A DNA stretch of 64,000 nt, taken from assembly GCF_024436395.1 (NCBI RefSeq), contig NZ_JAFMZO010000001.1, positions 1,307,850-1,371,849 of the forward strand, in the 5' to 3' direction. This document shows positions 55,806-63,926 of this stretch, one piece after another. This DNA is from Paradesertivirga mongoliensis. GTDB lineage: Bacteria; Bacteroidota; Bacteroidia; Sphingobacteriales; Sphingobacteriaceae. Made by a program: the position numbers and the translations under genes. The notes beneath the pieces are model-generated. The model worked only from the letters and a program-made list of their open reading frames with translations. It ran no database searches and had not been told where the DNA came from. Each line of letters starts with the position of its first letter. The first letter of the stretch is position 1.

Positions 55806-56595
55806 TTATTTCGATATCGTCATTTTCGCGGATAATACCTTCATTTAAAGCAATCAGGTTTTGGCCAAATAAAACTTTATTATCGGTACTGCGGTAGCTT
55901 GACAAAGTTTGAAGGGGTTCTTTGCCTCTTTTCCCCGTTTCTTGGTCAACTGTAGTTAATATACACCGGGCGCAGGGTTTGGCAACTTTAAAGTGAACTT
56001 CGCCTATTTTTATTTCAGCCCAGGTGTCTTCTGCAAACGCATCAGTACCAGATACTACAAGGTTCGGCCTGAATCGATCCATAGGAACCGGCTGGAGTAA
56101 GCGCCTGTTCAGGTCGTCTAACGAAGCCTGCGAGATTAACAGGTAGGGAAAAGCATCTGCAAAACTCACCTGCTCATTTCTTTCAGCATATTTGGGATCA
56201 ACCGGTCTTTTGCCGGTTTCAGGGATGAAAACCAGCTTGCAAGGTCTCTTAAGAAAGTCGCTAAACCATTCGTCTGCTTCATCACTTAGATGAACTGCCG
56301 TAACGTCATCGTTCCAGATTGTAACCGCTATATTCCGGCCAGTTTCAGGGTCAAAGTTTAGAGCGATCTTTTGTTTGGGCTCATCTTTACAGTAGATGTG
56401 TGCGATGTGACCGGTCATTTCGGTATTTAAAAGAGCAAGCGAATGCTCTACGCGCTGAGTTATGAATTTACCGCTATGGTCCACAAGCATCCAGCGCCTG
56501 TCATGCTCAAAACCACGCTGAAGTGCCTTGCATTCGGATCTTCTTATGCCTCCTAAAGATTTAACAGGATAAATAAAGATATCTTGGATCTTCAT
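55792..56595 (-). CDS. MOSC-domain protein with N-terminal beta-barrel domain
   Basis: This 267-residue protein shows YPVKSLGGIRRSE at the N-terminus (about residues 7-19, MOSC_N) and HDRRWMLVDHSGKFITQRV (about 30-48). The MOSC core has VPMDRFRPNLVVSGTDAFAEDTWAEIKIG and KPCARCILTTVDQETGKRG (about 218-236), whose Cys coordinates molybdenum in marc/YcbX-type proteins. It is predicted to bind molybdopterin. The start at 56595 shares one base with the stop of the YdeI-like gene (TGATG), so the two are coupled. An upstream in-frame ATG (56646) lies inside that gene and is less likely. Confidence 0.85.
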   Translation of the reverse strand: MKIQDIFIYPVKSLGGIRRSECKALQRGFEHDRRWMLVDHSGKFITQRVEHSLALLNTEMTGHIAHIYCKDEPKQKIALNFDPETGRNIAVTIWNDDVTAVHLSDEADEWFSDFLKRPCKLVFIPETGKRPVDPKYAERNEQVSFADAFPYLLISQASLDDLNRRLLQPVPMDRFRPNLVVSGTDAFAEDTWAEIKIGEVHFKVAKPCARCILTTVDQETGKRGKEPLQTLSSYRSTDNKVLFGQNLIALNEGIIRENDDIEIISYK

Positions 56596-57209
56596 CAACG
56601 TGTTCGTTCGTATTTCCAGTTTTTTCCCTTTCCTTCTGTAATCCATTCTATAGCCGTGGCAATACGCTTATTTCTGGTTTCATCAGTCTTTGCTTCCTCA
56701 AACCACTCAATATATTCTTTTCGGTGCGAGTTGCTGAAATTCTCAAAATGTGCCTTCGCTATCGGATTATGGTTCAAAACCTCTGTGAAATAATCCGGCG
56801 TCTCAATAACAGCCTTGGTTTGTGCAGTGCTTTTGGATACTTTAATGCCTTTTTCATTCAATACAATAGCCTCCCGGATATACGATATCAAAACCGCGTC
56901 TTCAGGTAAATCAGCGATCGATTTTATACGCCCAAATTGTCCCATGGCATTCGATACTTCTTTTTGCAAAATCTTTAGCGGGTCTGTAAGTAAAGCGCTT
57001 TTCCAGAATCCGAAGGCGCAGTGTTCTTTAAACGAGGCCATGCTACAGAGCGTTCCTTTGCTGTCAAAATGAGGAAAGCCCCATTTTACAGTTTCCAAAA
57101 TTTCTGGCGAGGCTTGGTGGACAAGGTTTCGGATATGATTTAAGACAGGCTTGGCAAAGTCTGCCGATTTTTCGATGTACGCATTTATACGTGGATCATA
57201 TTTTTCCAT
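56595..57209 (-). CDS. YdeI/OmpD-associated-family protein with DUF1801 domain
   Basis: This 204-residue cytosolic protein has an N-terminal DUF1801 domain (NLVHQASPEILETVKWGFPHF, about residues 27-47, with ALL and MASFKEHCAFGFW). The C-terminal YdeI-like region includes SKSTAQTKAVIETPDYFTEVLNHNPIAKAHFENFSNSHRKEYIEWFEEAKTDETRNKRIATAIEWI (about 125-190). These proteins have no signal peptide. The name is historical and the function is unknown. It is coupled to the MOSC gene. Confidence 0.82.
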   Translation of the reverse strand: MEKYDPRINAYIEKSADFAKPVLNHIRNLVHQASPEILETVKWGFPHFDSKGTLCSMASFKEHCAFGFWKSALLTDPLKILQKEVSNAMGQFGRIKSIADLPEDAVLISYIREAIVLNEKGIKVSKSTAQTKAVIETPDYFTEVLNHNPIAKAHFENFSNSHRKEYIEWFEEAKTDETRNKRIATAIEWITEGKGKNWKYERTR

Positions 57210-57254
57210 AACGCATTTTTATACGAATATATTGGAAATAACTTTGGGCAGCGA

Positions 57255-57818
57255 TTATCCTAATTTCCCCAGCTTCAATAAGGCATGAAAGGCTGCGCTG
57301 GCGTGTAGTGCCTGAGGAAGTTGGTTATTCAAAACCAGGTCTTTGAATTCGTCGATGTTTACGGTCAGCACCTCTATCTCTTCGCGGCCGTCTAAATGTT
57401 GTTCCTGTACCTTTCGGCCTCCTCTTGCCAGATAACTGGATGTGATATTGGCCGAAGTTGAGGGGTTGGCATGCAGAATGCAAAGAGGCTCTAATGACTC
57501 GAATTGATATCCTGTTTCTTCCAAAAGCTCTCTCTCAATTGCCTTTTCCGGTGTTTCACCCGGATCAATGCACCCTCCGGGTAATTCAAGAATCACTTTT
57601 TCGGCGGCATGCCGGTATTGCCTGATCAGTATTACCTCACCTTCCTCAGTAAGTGCAATTGCGTTCACCCAATTCGGGTATTCTAAAACGTAATAATCAT
57701 CAATCAGGGTACCATCCGGCATTCGACAGGTATCCACTCTCAGGGTAGCCCATTGTTCTTTCACCAGATATCTTGAACTGAGTTTTTCCCACTTCAAAGC
57801 ACTACTCATACTGCTCAT
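57255..57818 (-). CDS. NUDIX hydrolase (ADP-ribose pyrophosphatase-like)
   Basis: This 187-residue hydrolase has the NUDIX box GGCIDPGETPEKAIERELLEETGY (about residues 81-104), which binds Mg and cleaves nucleoside diphosphates linked to X. The preceding IRQYRHAAEKVILELPGG matches ADP-ribose/NUDT5-like family members. It has an N-terminal extension of about 20 residues compared with E. coli NudF. It overlaps the upstream 136-residue gene by 17 bp, so they are in one operon. Confidence 0.88.
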   Translation of the reverse strand: MSSMSSALKWEKLSSRYLVKEQWATLRVDTCRMPDGTLIDDYYVLEYPNWVNAIALTEEGEVILIRQYRHAAEKVILELPGGCIDPGETPEKAIERELLEETGYQFESLEPLCILHANPSTSANITSSYLARGGRKVQEQHLDGREEIEVLTVNIDEFKDLVLNNQLPQALHASAAFHALLKLGKLG

Positions 57819-58212
57819 TGTTTAAGAAATTGTCGATCATTTCCCTTCTGCTTAGATTTTCGAACGATTGCTGATGGTGTTCGGTTTCCAGGAGGTTCAA
57901 TACAAGTGCAACTTTATGTGCTAACGCCGCACATTCTTCGGTATCCTGAAAAGGATGAGCACTTTCAAACATCAAATGAGCAAGTGCATTAAGCTTTTCG
58001 GCTGAATAATTTCTTCCTCTTAACTCAGTCTCAAAGTCTTCAACTGTGCTATTTTCGAGAAATTTTTTCTCGAAGCCAAAATTCTCAGAAAGGGTTTCCT
58101 CGCTGGTTTTCAAAGCCTCGTCAAAATTCCCCTGGTTTTTTAACCCGATAATTTTTGCAATAACTTGTGCAAGTTTTTGAATCTCTGCCTCAATAAAATC
58201 TTTTCGAATCAT
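57802..58212 (-). CDS. Hypothetical helical protein
   Basis: This 136-residue protein is all helical, with EIQKLAQVIAKIIGLKNQGNFDEALKTSEETLSENFG (about residues 10-46), a repeat-like amphipathic pattern. It ends in a leucine-rich region (ALAHKVALVLNLLE). No signal peptide, no membrane segment and no cysteine clusters are present. I tentatively recall a DUF6483-like type but cannot be sure. It overlaps the NUDIX gene downstream by 17 bp and lies 23 bp after the TPM gene. Confidence 0.55.
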   Translation of the reverse strand: MIRKDFIEAEIQKLAQVIAKIIGLKNQGNFDEALKTSEETLSENFGFEKKFLENSTVEDFETELRGRNYSAEKLNALAHLMFESAHPFQDTEECAALAHKVALVLNLLETEHHQQSFENLSRREMIDNFLNNEQYE

Positions 58213-58235
58213 AATGTGTCTATTTAATTAAGCCA

Positions 58236-59042
58236 CTACCAGCTTCCTCCGGAACCACCGCCACCAAAGCTTCCTCCTCCGAATCCGCCGAAGCCACCAC
58301 CGCCGCCTCCGCCAAATCCTCCCGAGCCACCACCGAACCCTCCAAAGCCGCCCCCGCCGCCACGATTGCCCATGCCAGACATCAATGTCCACCAAAATAA
58401 GCTTGATCCGCCACGACTGCCGATAATCTGTCCGCCTTTTCCTCCTCCGCCTTTGCGCGATAAAAAGAAAATGACGAGAATTATTATAATAATTAATCCG
58501 GTTGGGAATTTGTTCGGCTTTCCCGAACTCTTTTTTGGATTGGTATTTTTGTATTCGCCTTTAGTATAAGCTATAATCGCATCGGTGGCTTTGTTGAGTC
58601 CGCCAAAATAATCACCTTCCCTAAACCTTGGATTAATTTCATTGAGCCGGATGCGAGCGGCGGTAGCATCAGGCAAGGCGCCCTCTAAACCGTAGCCGGT
58701 TTGAATTGACATCTTCCGGTCTTTCAACGCTACAAGAATCACGATGCCGCTATTCTTTCCTTTTTGTCCCACACCCCAGGCTTCTCCCAGCCTTGCAGCG
58801 TAAGCGTCTACGTCGTAGTTACCCACAGATTGTATCATTACAATCGCAACCTGGATAGATGTTGAATCGTCAAACGCTACCAGCTTTTGCTCTAAATGGT
58901 TCAGTTGGTCTGGCGAAAGTGTGTTGGTGAAATCGTTTACAAGTCTCGGTGGATTTGGCTGCTTGGGGAATTCCTGGGTAAAGCCGTTGAGGCTAAAGAA
59001 TATTAAAAAGGTAATCAGGAAGCTTAGTTTCTTGGATCTCAT
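58236..59042 (-). CDS. TPM-domain membrane protein with glycine-rich C-terminus
   Basis: This 268-residue protein has a signal peptide, then a TPM domain (RLVNDFTNTLSPDQLNHLEQKLVAFDDSTSIQVAIVMI, about residues 33-70) with VDAYAARLGEAWGVGQKGKNSGIVILVALKDRK and IQTGYGLEGALPD. A membrane helix follows (about 181-196, LIIIIILVIFFLSRK). The C-terminal 65 residues are nearly all Gly, Phe and Ser. TPM proteins have phosphatase-like folds of unclear function. It is the third gene of a lemA-TPM-TPM operon. Confidence 0.85.
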   Translation of the reverse strand: MRSKKLSFLITFLIFFSLNGFTQEFPKQPNPPRLVNDFTNTLSPDQLNHLEQKLVAFDDSTSIQVAIVMIQSVGNYDVDAYAARLGEAWGVGQKGKNSGIVILVALKDRKMSIQTGYGLEGALPDATAARIRLNEINPRFREGDYFGGLNKATDAIIAYTKGEYKNTNPKKSSGKPNKFPTGLIIIIILVIFFLSRKGGGGKGGQIIGSRGGSSLFWWTLMSGMGNRGGGGGFGGFGGGSGGFGGGGGGGFGGFGGGSFGGGGSGGSW

Positions 59043-59078
59043 TTGCCTGTGGCTGTTTTATCAGTATTTCTGCAGGAA

Positions 59079-59504
59079 CTACATATAAGAAATGTCGTCC
59101 GACAATTCATTTTTATCACCATCGGTATAAGGGAAATATTGTTTCAGTTTTTCGCCGGCCATATTAATGCCGGTAATCAGCGCCTGAACAATATCACCGG
59201 ACTTAAAATGGTTAAGCATGGCGTCTTTGGTAGTGTCCCAAAAATCTTCAGGAACAACTTTGTTAATCCCTGCATCTCCAATGATGGCAAATTTATGGTC
59301 TTCCGTAGCGATATAAATCAGCACTCCATTTCGGAGCGCTGTTTTATCCATACCTATTTTGTGGAAATAGTTTGCAGCCCGGTCTAGCGGAGATTCCTTG
59401 CAATGCTTTTCAGCACTGATCCGTATTTCTCCGGACGTGTTTTTTTCGGCAGCTTCAATAGCCTCACGAATTTGTTCCTGTTCTGAATCTGTAAATAGAG
59501 GCAT
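59079..59504 (-). CDS. Small TPM-domain protein
   Basis: This 141-residue protein has no signal peptide. It begins MPLFTDSEQEQIREAIEAAEKNTSGEIRISAEKH and continues YFHKIGMDKTALRNGVLIYIATEDHKFAIIGDAGINK (about residues 47-83), the TPM core, with VVPEDFWD and MLNHFKSGDIVQALITGI. No membrane helix is apparent, so it is likely cytosolic, unlike its partner TPM gene. It is the middle gene of the lemA operon (9 bp after lemA). Confidence 0.83.
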   Translation of the reverse strand: MPLFTDSEQEQIREAIEAAEKNTSGEIRISAEKHCKESPLDRAANYFHKIGMDKTALRNGVLIYIATEDHKFAIIGDAGINKVVPEDFWDTTKDAMLNHFKSGDIVQALITGINMAGEKLKQYFPYTDGDKNELSDDISYM

Positions 59505-59513
59505 TATTGTCGT

Positions 59514-60092
59514 TTAAAATTCAACTTTCGGCGCATTTTGAGAAGCAGCATCTGCCTGAAAATATCCCTTCTCTTTAAATCCGAACATAGATGCAGTAAG
59601 GTTTGATGGGAATCTTCTGATTTTAGAGTTATAAGCCTGCGTTACTTCATTGAACTTCTGCCTTTCTACAGTGATCCGGTTTTCGGTTCCTTCAATTTGT
59701 TCCTGCAATTGCAGAAAGTTTTGATTTGCCTGCAATTGGGGGTAATTTTCAGTAACCACCATCAATCTCCCCAAAGCAGTGCTCAATTGTCCCTGTGCTT
59801 GATTGAACTTCTCTATTGCTTCTGGTGTAAGTTTGGTGGGGTCTACGTTTACCGCAGTAGCTTTCGCACGTGCTTCAATTACAGCTGTAAGTGTCTCTCT
59901 CTCGTGGCCCGCTGCGCCTTTTACAGAGGCAACCAGGTTCGGAATCAAATCGGCTCTTCTTTTGTAGACGTTTTGCACCTGGCCCCATTGTGCTTTAACT
60001 TGCTCATCGAGGTCTACCATAGTGTTATATCCGCACGATGATACAGATAGCATTGTAAATAATCCGGCTAGGGTATAAATAAATTTTCTCAT
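59514..60092 (-). CDS. LemA family protein
   Basis: This 192-residue LemA-type protein opens with a lipoprotein-like signal (MRKFIYTLAGLFTMLSVSSC, Cys about 20). The helical core follows: LDEQVKAQWGQVQNVYKRRADLIPNLVASVKGAAGHERETLTAVIEARAKAT (about residues 27-79). Then FNQAQGQLSTALGRLMVVTENYPQLQANQNFLQLQEQIEGTENRI and YNSKIRRFPSNL follow. LemA proteins adopt an antiparallel bundle and are often paired with TPM domain proteins, as here. Function is unsettled. Confidence 0.88.
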   Translation of the reverse strand: MRKFIYTLAGLFTMLSVSSCGYNTMVDLDEQVKAQWGQVQNVYKRRADLIPNLVASVKGAAGHERETLTAVIEARAKATAVNVDPTKLTPEAIEKFNQAQGQLSTALGRLMVVTENYPQLQANQNFLQLQEQIEGTENRITVERQKFNEVTQAYNSKIRRFPSNLTASMFGFKEKGYFQADAASQNAPKVEF

Positions 60093-60484
60093 GATTTAAA
60101 GGTTATTGCTTTTCGTTTTTGGTATCAAAATCTATTCCTTCTATGTGTAAATTAAAATATTAAGCATTTGTTAGACATTCTGTCAGTAAAATAGGATAAA
60201 ATCTCTTTTTGTTTGTATCCCTGCAGATTAGCGTTCTTCTTTTCAACATGCTTCAGCTGCCAGGATTGGCTATCAGGCCTTTTTTAAGTAGTTCTGGTCG
60301 CTTCCTATCAAAGCCCGCGCTGGCTTCCAGCTTCCAATGTGGAAATCTACCACTTTAGATGATTAACAGAGATATTATTTTGCATAAATATAAAAAGATG
60401 AACCGGGTTAAAAGTTTGGTCTACCTGAAAACTTTTGTAACAATTAGTTAAGAATAAGCGTATAGAAAATTTACGCCATCTGTA
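60093..60484. other. Intergenic region without an identified gene
   Basis: About 390 bp between divergent lemA and the 130-residue gene. I see no convincing ORF, RNA or repeat here. An A/T-rich stretch around 60370-60480 is probably the promoter area of the downstream gene. Confidence 0.4.
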
Positions 60485-60877
60485 ATGTTATTTAGAAAGA
60501 TGAAGCAAACAACTAAAGTGCTTTTACCTTTAGGGTTATTTATGTCTATAGTAATTCCTGTTACTGTAAAGAGTTTATTTACCGAAACCGATTTTTTCGA
60601 AAGCGATGGTGATTCTAAAATCGATTTTCTGCAACCTTATAAAACTAAACCCGAAACTGTTACCGGTCTGCCTGAATTGTCGGTAGGCGAAGACGGGGAA
60701 ATGCAGATCTTAGAGCCTTCGCCCCAAAGCCGGGTACATTCGCAGTCAGAAAAATCTTCCGAAAGAGGTTCCCGGGAAAGGAAATTAAACATGCCTTCTA
60801 GCATTACTCCCGCTAGCCAATCTGAGGCGGTGACCGAAACCAGCAGTATTGGTAGCATTGAGATGAATTATAAATAA
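60485..60877 (+). CDS. Hypothetical exported protein, low-complexity Ser/Glu/Pro-rich
   Basis: This 130-residue frame begins MLFRKMKQTTKVLLPLGLFMSIVIPVTVK, a membrane anchor or signal (residues about 12-28). A polar, disordered-looking tail follows with SDGDSKIDFLQPYKTKPE and SQSEKSSERGSRERK. There are no cysteines and no recognisable domain. The frame is ATG-started and its composition fits an exported or membrane-tethered small protein. I do not recognise a family. Confidence 0.45.
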   Translation: MLFRKMKQTTKVLLPLGLFMSIVIPVTVKSLFTETDFFESDGDSKIDFLQPYKTKPETVTGLPELSVGEDGEMQILEPSPQSRVHSQSEKSSERGSRERKLNMPSSITPASQSEAVTETSSIGSIEMNYK

Positions 60878-60937
60878 TCTCTTTCTGTCCAGCCAAAGTC
60901 TTAAATTTGTTGGTCCGGGATAAAAACCTGGCCCAGC

Positions 60938-62482
60938 ATGATTAAAGAAATAGAACTGGTATTGCTTCCTGCCGAAGCATCCGACGCAAAATCAATACAT
61001 AATAAGGCAGCGACAAGTTTGCGCATACCTTCCGCCAAAATCTCTGAACTTCGAATTCTTAAGCGATCTATCGACGCCCGGGGTAAACAAGTGGTTTATC
61101 GTGTAAAGGCCCAGGTCTTTGTCGACGAAACACCCGCCCCCGAAATTTTTTCTATAAATTATCCCAATGTTGCCGATAAAAAGCCAGTTCTGATTGTCGG
61201 CGCCGGTCCGGCAGGTTTGTTTGCTGCATTGCGTTGTATCGAACTGGGTTTAAAACCAATAGTACTTGAGCGCGGCAAAGACGTAAAGCAGCGTCGCCGT
61301 GATCTGGCAGCCATTAACAAAGAAGGTGTAATTAATCCTGAATCGAATTATTGCTTTGGTGAAGGTGGGGCGGGCACGTATTCAGATGGCAAGCTCTATA
61401 CGCGCTCAAATAAACGGGGAGATATCCAATATGTGCTTAAAACCCTGGTGGCTCACGGGGCTACGCCAGATATTCTGATCGATGCCCGTCCGCATATTGG
61501 AACCAATAAGCTTCCGCAGATAATTGTGTCTATACGAGATAATATTTTAAACGCAGGTGGAGAGGTGATATTCGATTGCAAGGTTACAGACTTTATCATT
61601 AAAGGCGGCGAAATTAGAGGAGTGAAAACTTCTTCGGGTGAAACGTTCAGCTCAGAAAAAGTGATTCTCGCAACCGGCCATTCTGCCCGCGATATCTATT
61701 ATCTGCTGCAAAAGCAGAAAATTCTGTTAGAAGCAAAGCCCTTCGCTTTGGGTGTGCGGATTGAACATCCCCAGGAAATTATCGACAAAGCACAATATCA
61801 TTGCGAAATACGCGACCCTTATCTGCCGCCGTCATCCTATAGTTTTGTAGAACAAGTTGAAAATAGAGGAGTGTTTTCCTTTTGTATGTGTCCCGGGGGA
61901 ATTATCGCGCCCTGTGCAACGGATTATAACGAGATCGTAGTGAACGGCTGGTCTCCATCAAAGAGAAATAATCCCTTTGCCAATTCCGGCACTGTGGTTC
62001 AGGTTAACCTGGAAGATATAAAAGGTTATCAAAATCCCTTTTCATTGTTAGAGTTCCAGGCCGAAACAGAGCGAAAAGCGTATGCAGCGGGTGGAGGGAA
62101 GCTGGTCGCGCCAGCTCAAAGGCTGGTGGATTTTGTTGAAGGCCGACTTTCCACTGATCTTCCCAAAAACTCTTACTTGCCCGGCACCAAATCATCCGAT
62201 TTAAAAGAGGTTCTTCCGAGCTTCGTGTATTCCAGGTTAAAACAGGCTCTGCCAGTGTTTGGAAAAAAAATGAAAGGCTATTATACCAATGAAGCAATTC
62301 TGGTCGGCGTAGAGTCCAGAACTTCATCGCCTGTCAGAATCCCGAGAGATAGAGAAACTCTGCAACACCCTCAACTTAAAGGATTGTTTCCCTGTGCTGA
62401 AGGTGCGGGCTACGCAGGGGGAATAGTGTCTGCCGCTATCGATGGCATGAATTGTGCAGAAGCTGTATTAACAAGTATATAA
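60938..62482 (+). CDS. NAD(P)/FAD-dependent oxidoreductase (dehydrogenase family)
   Basis: This 514-residue flavoprotein has its dinucleotide motif VGAGPAGLFAALRCIELG (about residues 87-104), preceded by an N-terminal domain of about 80 residues. FGEGGAGTYSDGKLYTR (about 142-158) and ILATGHSARDIYYLLQ (about 243-258) follow. The end region VGVESRTSSPVRIPRDRE and AEGAGYAGGIVSAAIDGM places it in the family of uncharacterised FAD-dependent dehydrogenases. Reaction unknown. A CoA-binding gene follows after 10 bp. Confidence 0.85.
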   Translation: MIKEIELVLLPAEASDAKSIHNKAATSLRIPSAKISELRILKRSIDARGKQVVYRVKAQVFVDETPAPEIFSINYPNVADKKPVLIVGAGPAGLFAALRCIELGLKPIVLERGKDVKQRRRDLAAINKEGVINPESNYCFGEGGAGTYSDGKLYTRSNKRGDIQYVLKTLVAHGATPDILIDARPHIGTNKLPQIIVSIRDNILNAGGEVIFDCKVTDFIIKGGEIRGVKTSSGETFSSEKVILATGHSARDIYYLLQKQKILLEAKPFALGVRIEHPQEIIDKAQYHCEIRDPYLPPSSYSFVEQVENRGVFSFCMCPGGIIAPCATDYNEIVVNGWSPSKRNNPFANSGTVVQVNLEDIKGYQNPFSLLEFQAETERKAYAAGGGKLVAPAQRLVDFVEGRLSTDLPKNSYLPGTKSSDLKEVLPSFVYSRLKQALPVFGKKMKGYYTNEAILVGVESRTSSPVRIPRDRETLQHPQLKGLFPCAEGAGYAGGIVSAAIDGMNCAEAVLTSI

Positions 62483-62492
62483 AACTTAGATA

Positions 62493-62852
62493 ATGAAAAG
62501 GACTATAGTGTTAGGAGCTACCCCAGATTCAAGCAGATATGCATATCTCGCATCAAATAAGTTGGCCAGATATGGACACGAAATAATTAACGTGGGCATC
62601 AAGTCAGGCGAAGTGGCGGGTGTCCCGATTGAAAAGCCTGAATATATTCACCACGAAGTAGACACTATCACTATGTATGTAGGCACCCGCAACCAGGAGC
62701 CGCTCTACGACTATATATTAAATACCTGTCCCAAACGGATAATTTTTAACCCCGGCACCGAGAATCCAGAACTTGAACAATTAGCCGAACAAAAAGGAAT
62801 AGAAACCGTATTAGGATGTACGTTGGTTATGCTTTCAACAGGCGAATATTAA
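62493..62852 (+). CDS. CoA-binding domain protein (YccU-like)
   Basis: This 119-residue protein is a single CoA-binding domain. It shows VLGATPDSSRYAYLASNKLARYGHEIINVGIKSGEVAGVPIE (about residues 5-46), TMYVGTRNQEPLYDYILNTCPKRIIFNPGTENPEL (about 60-95). The partner domains of succinyl-CoA synthetase are absent. Such proteins bind CoA or CoA-thioesters; their role is unknown. It is 10 bp after the FAD oxidoreductase, so probably co-transcribed. Confidence 0.85.
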   Translation: MKRTIVLGATPDSSRYAYLASNKLARYGHEIINVGIKSGEVAGVPIEKPEYIHHEVDTITMYVGTRNQEPLYDYILNTCPKRIIFNPGTENPELEQLAEQKGIETVLGCTLVMLSTGEY

Positions 62853-62891
62853 TTGGAGGCATGCCAGCTGTTTCAATAACTTACAACCAGC

Positions 62892-63266
62892 ATGACCACC
62901 TTATCATTATCACACACAGCAATTATTAAACAATACCTTCCTTCCCTTTATTTTATCGCCGTCGTAGTTTGGATGACAGTGGAGACCGATAATATGTGGA
63001 TTTCTTTGATCGCCCTTCCCTTTATCATCCAGATGATTTTGAATAACAAATATTTAAACCTAACTCTGGGGTCGGTTATGATTCTTTGGTCCGCCTATAT
63101 GGCCTGGGCAACGTTCTTTAAAATTGATAATACAGTTTTGTTTATATCGGTAGCTCTGTGTTTCACGGTGTTTAACTTCTACATGTCTCGAATGATGTTC
63201 TTAAATCAGAGTTTCACTATCTCGGCTCTCCGGGAGAATAGCCTCGACGAGACTATGTTTATATAA
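62892..63266 (+). CDS. Hypothetical small membrane protein
   Basis: This 124-residue protein has three or four hydrophobic helices (about residues 14-28, 33-50, 54-74 and 80-98). No catalytic motif is visible. Topology suggests an inner-membrane protein. It is 39 bp after the CoA-binding gene. I do not recognise its family. Confidence 0.6.
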   Translation: MTTLSLSHTAIIKQYLPSLYFIAVVVWMTVETDNMWISLIALPFIIQMILNNKYLNLTLGSVMILWSAYMAWATFFKIDNTVLFISVALCFTVFNFYMSRMMFLNQSFTISALRENSLDETMFI

Positions 63267-63458
63267 GTATAATAAGTAGCTATTTAAGGATAGGGTAAAT
63301 TTTGTCAGTTATGTATTAAGGTACTGCTTTCAATTCATACGCCTGCACCTCTTGCAATGCTCCGTTGCGTCAGGCTTATTCTTCAATGTATAGCTTTCAT
63401 TGCCCGATTTGCATAATTAACACGCTGCGTAATAGCATCTTTCTGAGCGTGTAATGAG
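63267..63458. other. Intergenic region with a weak hairpin
   Basis: No coding frame is seen. GCCTGCACC...GTCAGGC (about 63342-63376) can fold as an imperfect hairpin containing GCAATG/CGTTGC, without a clear T-run, so terminator status is unsure. Confidence 0.35.
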
Positions 63459-63698
63459 TTAGAGCGCTATTGTCTCCAGTTTATCGGCAATTAAATGTAG
63501 GGTAGCCTCATCGACTATCCCGCAATTCTTGCAGATATGCATAAAGCCCCGGCGATCAGGCTCAAAGCTTGCCACCAGTGCCCCGTTTCTTAAAACCTCA
63601 AACTTACAGCGGTTATCATCTTCATGGTGTACGTAATCAATAACCTCAAACTGTAATTTTTCCTCATCCTTCAGTACTACTATTTCAAATCTGTCCAT
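63459..63698 (-). CDS. Hypothetical small cytosolic protein with a CxxC pair
   Basis: This 79-residue protein starts at ATG 63698 (MDRFEIVVLKDEEKLQFEVIDY). A TTG at 63731 could extend it, but ATG is preferred. The C-terminal half has MHICKNCGIVDEATLHLIADKLE, a CxxC pair of unknown role. It is likely monocistronic. I do not recognise the family. Confidence 0.55.
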   Translation of the reverse strand: MDRFEIVVLKDEEKLQFEVIDYVHHEDDNRCKFEVLRNGALVASFEPDRRGFMHICKNCGIVDEATLHLIADKLETIAL

Positions 63699-63877
63699 TG
63701 GCTGTATATAACTCTGAACATAACGCTGCAATTTTTTGAATGTTTGGTTCAGTGGATTCCGCCTTTAGTGGGTCTAATTATTTAATTACCAATACTAAGC
63801 ATTCAATAGCTTCATGAAATCGAGGTCAAAAAAGGTAAATTATCCTTCTAGCCAATATAAAAAACGTAATACAACCC

Positions 63878-63908
63878 TTGCCTTGCAATGTTAAAAGGGT
63901 TATCTTTG
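63878..63908 (+). promoter_or_regulatory. Bacteroidota-type promoter for the RNA gene at the right edge
   Basis: A TTG at 63878 followed 20 bp later by TATCTTTG (63901-63908) gives -33 and -7 elements with the consensus spacing. It lies about 20 bp before the putative tmRNA start, and is the best promoter in the window. Confidence 0.7.
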
Positions 63909-63926
63909 TAGCCCCATCGCGAGGAA

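Noticed and set aside
58250..58430. GC-rich repeat-like stretch
   Set aside because: It is the coding region for the glycine-rich tail of a TPM protein, not a separate repeat or CRISPR.
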